Shown here piece by piece: positions 45,465 through 50,800 of a stretch of 50,800 nt of DNA. This DNA is from Prevotella veroralis DSM 19559 = JCM 6290 (GTDB lineage Bacteria; Bacteroidota; Bacteroidia; Bacteroidales; Bacteroidaceae). The stretch lies in the NCBI RefSeq assembly GCF_000377625.1, contig NZ_KB898339.1, positions 1-50,800 on the forward strand, in the 5' to 3' direction. Position numbers and translations under genes: made by a program. A model generated the notes under the pieces. It did no database searches and was not told where the DNA came from. It worked only from the letters and a program-made list of their open reading frames with translations. Numbering within the stretch: position 1 is the stretch's first letter; each line of letters starts with the position of its first letter.

Positions 45465-46493
45465 TTATTTAGTGTTATTATAACTATCTACGATTTCTAT
45501 AATATTATTGGGTAAGTTCTTACTCCAATCAATTAAGTTTTTCTTTTTATCAGTAGCAAAAATTTCATCCATTTTATTATTAAGAGTGTATATACGTTCG
45601 TATTCCTCTTTAGATCTTGTAATTTCATCCATTATTAAGAATGCAAGATGGTTATACTTAGTATAGTTTCTCTTTGCTGCTTTTTGTGCAGTTAAAGTTT
45701 CTTCTTTTAAATAATATTCACCAGAATTATCTTCGTCACAGCTGCTGCACCAATTATTATCATATGAAATTAATTCATCTATAGAAGGCAATAAATAATT
45801 CAAATAGGGATCATCTGTTTTTAAATTAGAAATTTTATGAATAAAATAATGATCATCACGTCCTGGGCGTCTTTGTAATCTTTCAACCCGATAGACTGTA
45901 TAGTCTGATATAATGTTATCAATATTAAGGCTTTCTATATATTCTACTGATTTTTGAATAAATAAAGCTACATCCGTGTAATCTTTCCACCTATTATCTG
46001 TTTTATAACGTAGTTCGTGAAATATTTCATAAGCTAAATGCTCGTTTCCACTCAGAACGCCCTCATAAATATATACAATGTCATTTTGTATTATTGGCAA
46101 TATAATGACACAAAGTCTTCCTTCCTCAAAATCAGCATAGGGTATTCCATTTACAATATGATTCCAAGCATTGTCATCATGGTAGGTTTGGTTTTCTCGG
46201 TATACCCCTCTATGATCTTTAAAACTATCCAATGCCGTCAACGCAATCACATTAGTTACAGTATTTATTCTTTTATGTTCGTAAGATAAAAATGTAACCA
46301 TTGTTCCTTTGTCAAGGACAAATTGGTCATTTTTCTCAAAGACAAAAATTTTATCCCTAAAAGTAGCATGACCATTGACAACGTTAATTTGTGATAAACC
46401 AAATATTAGTCCTATCTTTTCTCCAACCTTGCAAGAAGCGATTTGTCCTATATGCATTTTTTTAAAGCATGTATCAACTTTTACAAATCTCAT
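45465..46493 (-). CDS. Protein of unknown function (N-terminal OB-like region)
   Basis: 342 aa. The N-terminal ~75 residues, with MHIGQIASCKVGEKIGLIFGLSQIN and KIFVFEKNDQFVLDKGTMVTFLSYE in short segments, follow the pattern of cold-shock/OB-type domains. The remainder is unrecognised and contains CSSCDEDN, possibly a metal site. AT-rich, with none of the neighbours' codon use. It lies alone between the satellite's right end and the next element, so it may be cargo or host DNA. A TAAATTTG box lies at 46552-46545 on the minus strand. Confidence 0.6.
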   Translation of the reverse strand: MRFVKVDTCFKKMHIGQIASCKVGEKIGLIFGLSQINVVNGHATFRDKIFVFEKNDQFVLDKGTMVTFLSYEHKRINTVTNVIALTALDSFKDHRGVYRENQTYHDDNAWNHIVNGIPYADFEEGRLCVIILPIIQNDIVYIYEGVLSGNEHLAYEIFHELRYKTDNRWKDYTDVALFIQKSVEYIESLNIDNIISDYTVYRVERLQRRPGRDDHYFIHKISNLKTDDPYLNYLLPSIDELISYDNNWCSSCDEDNSGEYYLKEETLTAQKAAKRNYTKYNHLAFLIMDEITRSKEEYERIYTLNNKMDEIFATDKKKNLIDWSKNLPNNIIEIVDSYNNTK

Positions 46494-46733
46494 AAACTTT
46501 TATGAAAAAACACTAATAAGCTATATTGTTAATAATAATCAATGCAAATTTAATAAATATACTTTAATATACCTCATTAAGTATTGAAAATCTCATTTCT
46601 TAAAATTTTCCACTACATTATGTATTTAACAGTTTTGTAGCATATAATCAATCTGTTTTATATTTAATAACGACAACTCTTCCCTTTTATTCTGTTTGTT
46701 CCCTTTTCTTGGGTTTTTCTCCAATGAATGCCC

Positions 46734-46741
46734 TATCTTTG
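46734..46741 (+). promoter_or_regulatory. -7 box upstream of the second element's first gene
   Basis: TATCTTTG lies 31 nt before the ATG at 46772. The nearest TTG is 22 nt upstream of it, slightly too far for a good match. Confidence 0.45.
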
Positions 46742-46771
46742 TAAATAGTACCCACCATAGAAAATTGCAAA

Positions 46772-47692
46772 ATGGAAAATGACAATCTAAAGATACAGCT
46801 TGACAGTATTCAACGAATATTAAGCTATTGCATTACTCAGACCTACAATGTGCTCATTGGAAATATTCTGAGGAAGAAGAGTTGTATTAGCAATGTAGAA
46901 CTTAAAGAGATATTGCAAAAAGAATATATCCGAATAACCGACAAACTTTCTTCTATTTATCTGAATTATCCTGCCCTTGCATGTGTCGAGGAGTATTACA
47001 ACGATGATGACTTTTTGTGGGAAAGCACTTTCTTTGAATCACTGACCAAAGAACAAAAACAGAAATATACCTCCTTCTCCATTTCTTCATTTGAATATGC
47101 CAAGTACATTGAGGAACACACCGTATATAATGATGTTCTACCGATGTTCTCGTACCTTGTTGATGCAATCCTGTATGAACGGTATGCAAAATATCTCATG
47201 GCAGAAATAGAACGAATTGAATTGACAGAGGTACAAACCGATCGGTCTCGCTCTTCAGTCTTGATAAACGATGAACCATGTGAGCAGAAAAGGAAACCTG
47301 TCATCGTTGGTAAAGGAACAAATCCATTTCAATCTGATTTTACAGATGAGCAAATTGAGATTCTTACCGCTTGCATCAACGAAATTCAATTATTTACAAC
47401 TTGCATATCTCCTAAGATATTCAAAGACTTCTTTGCTTGTAAGCTAAAAGGTGTTCTAAAATCAAATAACAACCGCCAGCTGGCATATCTCATGCAAAGT
47501 CTTAATCTTCGAGGGTTCATTACTGATGAATGGCAATCTGCGATTGCTCGTAATGAACTTGTCTTGGGGAAAACAAAAGATACGCCACTGACACGCACCG
47601 ACCTTTCCACCGCAACAGACCAAATCAATATGAAGCAACCGAAAGGATGGGAAACCATTGATAACTACATCAAACAACTGAAAAAAGGTTGA
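46772..47692 (+). CDS. Mobile-element protein of unknown function
   Basis: 306 aa. Mostly helical. A C-terminal section (ILTACINEIQLFTTCISPKIFKDFFACKLKGVLKSNNNRQLAYLM in parts, then LRGFITDEWQSAIA) resembles the C-termini of proteins found at the start of Bacteroides mobilizable elements. No known motif. It stands 124 nt before the HTH gene and is the first gene of this run. Confidence 0.6.
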   Translation: MENDNLKIQLDSIQRILSYCITQTYNVLIGNILRKKSCISNVELKEILQKEYIRITDKLSSIYLNYPALACVEEYYNDDDFLWESTFFESLTKEQKQKYTSFSISSFEYAKYIEEHTVYNDVLPMFSYLVDAILYERYAKYLMAEIERIELTEVQTDRSRSSVLINDEPCEQKRKPVIVGKGTNPFQSDFTDEQIEILTACINEIQLFTTCISPKIFKDFFACKLKGVLKSNNNRQLAYLMQSLNLRGFITDEWQSAIARNELVLGKTKDTPLTRTDLSTATDQINMKQPKGWETIDNYIKQLKKG

Positions 47693-47756
47693 GCATAGGT
47701 TGATACCTCAAACATTGCTCAACGTCATTTACTTTTATCGTTTCTAATTTTGCCCT

Positions 47757-47788
47757 CGTTAACAAATAATTAACGAAGGTGCACCTTC
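47757..47788. promoter_or_regulatory. Two abutting palindromes upstream of the HTH gene
   Basis: CGTTAA-N7-TTAACG (47757-47775) runs directly into the perfect 14-bp palindrome GAAGGTGCACCTTC (47775-47788). They lie 29 nt before the start codon, a likely operator zone. Confidence 0.55.
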
Positions 47789-47816
47789 ATATTGTTTAAT
47801 TCAAAATGTTTTCAAT

Positions 47817-48110
47817 ATGAACAAGACATTAGAAACTCGAGTTGAAGAACTCGAACAAATGGTATTCATGAATAAGAACGTGCTGAGTTTTGAAGAAGCC
47901 AGCAGGTTCTTAAACCTCTCAAAGAGTTATCTCTACAAACTCACATCGGGAAATCTGATACCTCATTACAAGCCACAAGGTAAAATGCTTTATTTTGAGA
48001 AGGCAGAACTTGAAGCGTGGCTACGGCAGAATCCTATTAAGACCACTGCACAGATAAATCAAGAGGTTCAAAGGTATATCATGGGTAACAAACCCTTAAT
48101 GCAGAAATAG
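47817..48110 (+). CDS. Helix-turn-helix (excisionase-type) protein
   Basis: 97 aa. LSFEEASRFLNLSKSYLYKLTSGNLIPHYKPQGKMLYFEKAELEAWL in parts is a standard HTH_17/excisionase winged helix. It starts with a short coiled segment (LETRVEELEQMV). The helicase gene follows after 3 nt. In similar elements this protein controls excision or transcription. Confidence 0.85.
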   Translation: MNKTLETRVEELEQMVFMNKNVLSFEEASRFLNLSKSYLYKLTSGNLIPHYKPQGKMLYFEKAELEAWLRQNPIKTTAQINQEVQRYIMGNKPLMQK

Positions 48111-48113
48111 CTC

Positions 48114-49304
48114 ATGGCACAGGAAGAATTTATCCGTGTTGGCACGACCTTATACAAGATCGTGAATCAGCCACGCATCAATGGCGGTTTCGTCAAGAAG
48201 CGTATCGTATGGAACAACGAAACGCTACGGCAGGACTATGGCAAGGACTTTATTGCCACTGTCCCGAAGTACGATGGTTTCTGCACTGTCCCTAACCATG
48301 TGAACTATCAACCTGTGGTTGACAAGTTCCTAAATCTCTACGAACCGATAGGACACCAGCCAAAGAAAGGAGAGTTCCCGTACGTTGATTCCCTGATAAG
48401 GCACATCTTCGGGGAACAATACGAGCTGGGGATGGACTACTTGCAGTTGCTCTATCTCCAACCCGTGCAGAAACTCCCCATCCTCCTGATGGTGTCAGAA
48501 GAACGCAATACAGGCAAGAGTACGTTCCTAAACTTTCTCAAAGCCGTTTTCCAGAACAACGTAACCTTCAACACCAACGAGGATTTTCGTAGTCAGTTCA
48601 ATGCGGATTGGGCAGGGAAACTGCTTATTGTGGTGGACGAGGTATTGCTCAATCGCAGGGAAGACAGTGAACGACTGAAAAATCTCAGCACAACACTTTC
48701 CTACAAGGTGGAAGCAAAAGGCAAAGACAGAGACGAAATCTCCTTCTTTGCCAAGTTCGTGCTGTGTTCCAATAACGAGTTACTCCCAGTCATCATAGAC
48801 GTGGGAGAAACCCGATATTGGGTAAGGAAGATAGAGCGTCTCAAAAGCGATGATACCGACTTTCTGCAAAAGCTGAAAGCCGAGATTCCCGCCTTTCTCT
48901 ATTTCCTGCAGCAACGAACACTGTCCACCCACAAGGAAAGTCGTATGTGGTTTGCGCCCAAGCTGACCTTTACGCCAGCATTGCAGCGCATTATCCGCAG
49001 TAATAGAAACAAGTTGGAACTTGAAATGTCAGAGCTGTGTCTTGACATCATGGAAATGAATAATGTCGAAGAGGTATCTTTCTGCATCAATGATATGATG
49101 CCACTTTTGAGTAATACGCAATGCAAGTACGACAAAGGGCAGATAAGGAGGATTGTGCAGGACATCTGGAAGCTCACACCTGTATCCAATACGCTGACTT
49201 ATACAACGTATCAGTTAAGCTACAATGCCCCCTTGTATTACTCGCCCATCCGAAGAACGGGCAGGTTTTATACGATAACCAAAGAACAATTATTAAATTT
49301 CTAA
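48114..49304 (+). CDS. SF3-type helicase/primase of a mobile element
   Basis: 396 aa. It resembles the DUF5906/P4-like primase-helicases. Walker A is SEERNTGKSTFLNFL (Gly134-Lys135-Ser136) and Walker B is KLLIVVDEV (Asp175-Glu176), followed by a sensor region KFVLCSNNELLPVI and an arginine-containing RYWVRKIE. The C-terminus is helical. It likely unwinds DNA for element replication. Confidence 0.85.
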   Translation: MAQEEFIRVGTTLYKIVNQPRINGGFVKKRIVWNNETLRQDYGKDFIATVPKYDGFCTVPNHVNYQPVVDKFLNLYEPIGHQPKKGEFPYVDSLIRHIFGEQYELGMDYLQLLYLQPVQKLPILLMVSEERNTGKSTFLNFLKAVFQNNVTFNTNEDFRSQFNADWAGKLLIVVDEVLLNRREDSERLKNLSTTLSYKVEAKGKDRDEISFFAKFVLCSNNELLPVIIDVGETRYWVRKIERLKSDDTDFLQKLKAEIPAFLYFLQQRTLSTHKESRMWFAPKLTFTPALQRIIRSNRNKLELEMSELCLDIMEMNNVEEVSFCINDMMPLLSNTQCKYDKGQIRRIVQDIWKLTPVSNTLTYTTYQLSYNAPLYYSPIRRTGRFYTITKEQLLNF

Positions 49305-49569
49305 ACGAGTTTATATCTCTTATTCTGATGAAATGATGAATAATCAATATAAAACACTTATTACAAGCTGTTTATATTCTCATCATTTGCTCATCATGGA
49401 TATTTTGCTGATGAAAAAAGAAAAGGATATTTTTTCTTTTCGCCAACATTATCTATTTGACGAGTAATTTGATGAAAACATGATGAGAGGTTAACTGTCT
49501 GATAAACATACAGATAAACCCTCATTCATCAATTCATTAAAATTATCAACCCTTCAAAACCGTACAATT

Positions 49570-50481
49570 ATGAATATCAACGATATCAAGCAAATCAAGT
49601 TGCATGACTTTCTTGCTGCAATAGGCTGTAAGCCTGTAAAACAATATGGTGTTAACCTGATGTACCTTTCTCCACTAAGAGCAGAGAAGCACGCATCATT
49701 CAAGGTAAATACAGAAATCAATCAATGGTATGACTTCTGTATTGGCAAAGGTGGAAACATCATAGACTTGGCGGAACTGCTCTACAAATCCTCTGATGTA
49801 TCATATCTCATCCATCAGATAGAGCGTAACGCACCAAGCAACGTGCCAGCCAGTCTGCCCACAGCCCAATCTACTCTACAGAAGAACTCTTTTGAGCAAC
49901 TTCAAGTGCAACCTCTCATTCATCCAGCCCTTATCAAATATCTTGAAGAAAGGTGTATTGATATTGAAACGGCAAGAACCGTGTGTAAGGAACTACACTT
50001 TGATACAAGGGGCAAGCATTACTTTGGTATTGGCTTTCCCAATATCGCAGGTGGCTACGAAATACGCAATCCGTTCTTCAAAGGCTGCATTGCACCAAAA
50101 GACATCAGCCACTTCTACGCAGAAGAGCCGAAGAATGTATGTTTTGTTTTCGAGGGCTTCATGGACTTTCTTTCATTTATGACGCTCCGAAGAAAGGAGA
50201 ATGACGGACTAAGACGGCAAGATTATTTGGTACTCAACTCTGTGTCAAATATCCAAAAGGCATTAGAACGCTTGTCGCAATATGACAGTATCCTATGTTT
50301 TTTGGACAATGACGAAGCTGGAAGAAATGCCTATCAGCAATTATCAAATGAATTGGGAAAATCTGTTACGGATGCATCAACTTTATACAATGGCTACAAG
50401 GACTTAAATGAGTATCTGTGTGCCGAAACCAAGCATTCAGAGAAAGCAGAAGTCAAGAAAGCCAAAGGGATTAAGCTATGA
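49570..50481 (+). CDS. Toprim primase with CHC2-like N-terminus
   Basis: 303 aa. The N-terminus (LHDFLAAIGCKPVKQYGVNLMYLSPLR; DFCIGKGGNIIDLAELL) follows the zinc-finger/CHC2 pattern of DnaG-type primases, though few of the metal ligands are evident. The Toprim fold shows CFVFEGFMDFLSFM (Glu) and DSILCFLDNDEAGRNAYQQL (Asp-x-Asp). It lies 265 nt after the helicase gene and just before the oriT-like hairpin. Confidence 0.87.
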   Translation: MNINDIKQIKLHDFLAAIGCKPVKQYGVNLMYLSPLRAEKHASFKVNTEINQWYDFCIGKGGNIIDLAELLYKSSDVSYLIHQIERNAPSNVPASLPTAQSTLQKNSFEQLQVQPLIHPALIKYLEERCIDIETARTVCKELHFDTRGKHYFGIGFPNIAGGYEIRNPFFKGCIAPKDISHFYAEEPKNVCFVFEGFMDFLSFMTLRRKENDGLRRQDYLVLNSVSNIQKALERLSQYDSILCFLDNDEAGRNAYQQLSNELGKSVTDASTLYNGYKDLNEYLCAETKHSEKAEVKKAKGIKL

Positions 50482-50515
50482 TTACAGGAATAGTTTGGCA
50501 TAATCTGTTTTTCGG

Positions 50516-50557
50516 GGAGCAAGTTTATGTTTTGGGTATACCAAAACCACTTGCTCC
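50516..50557. other. Nested hairpins, candidate oriT
   Basis: GGAGCAAGT and ACTTGCTCC (50516-50524, 50549-50557) enclose a second hairpin GTTTTGG-GTATA-CCAAAAC (50529-50547). It sits between the primase gene and the MobC-like gene, the usual place of transfer origins in Bacteroidota mobilizable elements. The nick site is not identifiable. Confidence 0.55.
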
Positions 50558-50623
50558 ACCTCCTGACACTCGGTGCAGAGGATTATCCCGCCGGTCTCCA
50601 TCAAATCAATAAACGAAACAAGT

Positions 50624-50800
50624 ATGATAAAAACAGAATATAAAAAAGGTGGTCGCCCAACCAAGGGCGTAGCCGAAAAGAAGAAATACCGTATCACGGT
50701 GAAACTGAATACGCAGGATTACTATACGCTCAAAGGCAAAGCCAAAAGCGCAGGAGTAACCATGAGTGAGTTTGTAAGAAAAGTTCTTGATAAAGGAAAT
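50624..50800 (+). CDS. MobC-like mobilization protein, cut by the window end
   Basis: 59 residues visible. It begins MIKTEYKKGGRPTKGVAEKK, then KYRITVKLNTQDYYTLKGKAKSAGVTMSEFVRKVL in pieces, the ribbon-helix-helix pattern of relaxosome accessory proteins (MobC). It starts 66 nt after the candidate oriT. A relaxase gene would be expected next. Confidence 0.85.
   Translation, partial: MIKTEYKKGGRPTKGVAEKKKYRITVKLNTQDYYTLKGKAKSAGVTMSEFVRKVLDKGN

Larger units (their letters stand above)
46772..50800 (+). mobile_element. Second mobilizable element, left part (continues beyond window)
   Basis: Order: unknown protein, HTH, SF3 helicase, Toprim primase, oriT-like hairpins, MobC-like protein. This is the standard cassette of Bacteroidota mobilizable elements (NBU-like). 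The left boundary is not resolved and might include the gene at 45465-46493; the right side is outside the window. Confidence 0.75.

Overview
The window looks like a Prevotella-type chromosome (Bacteroidota, Bacteroidales). The gene families and gene order are typical of that group: DUF4271-hemD-rnpA-yidD-tyrS, a eukaryotic-like glycogen synthase beside glgP, HU with a C-terminal extension, TonB receptors, and 'NLAGQRV...NGKKYLKK' protein tails. Many genes have a Bacteroidota primary promoter, TTG, 19-20 nt, then TAnnTTTG. The species is not determinable from sequence alone.

Layout. 1-1173: 5S rRNA with terminator, a palindromic 23-bp array, then gene-poor AT-rich DNA. 1174-7361: exported proteins, then glycogen synthase and glycogen phosphorylase. 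7493-11795 (minus strand): two tiny membrane proteins, an HU-family regulator behind a promoter-bearing repeat, and an M16 protease. 12097-19590: AAA+ ATPase, xerD, aroQ, an exported protein, an O-methyltransferase, rbfA, a LolC/E-type permease, a broken RhuM/Fic gene and an exported protein. 19699-23536: a second copy of the promoter-bearing repeat, then two tandem DUF262 genes (GmrSD-like). 23959-30565: metK, DUF4271, hemD, rnpA, yidD, tyrS and a clostripain-type lipoprotein. 30778-33666: a 22-bp array and a TonB receptor. 33943-36389: a degenerate ThiD-kinase/AraC fusion followed by pdxS-pdxT. 36390-39534: a composite repeat, a candidate small RNA, greA, a HIT protein and mannose-1-phosphate guanylyltransferase.

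39729-45287: tRNA-Leu(CAA), whose 3' end is duplicated at 45275-45287. These 13-bp repeats bracket a compact 5.5-kb integrated element with integrase, excisionase-like HTH, putative replication protein, TerS-like HTH protein and unknowns. It resembles a phage satellite. 45465-50800: an orphan gene, then the start of a second, mobilizable element (HTH, SF3 helicase, Toprim primase, oriT-like nested hairpin, MobC-like protein) that runs off the window.

Points of most interest: the degenerate-kinase/AraC fusion heading the vitamin B6 operon; a mobile repeat carrying a consensus promoter plus a palindromic leader array, found upstream of two unrelated genes; a ~62-nt minus-strand small RNA with perfect promoter and terminator; the satellite at tRNA-Leu with arm sites and an internal 50-bp repeat; and the paired DUF262 genes as a possible defence module.
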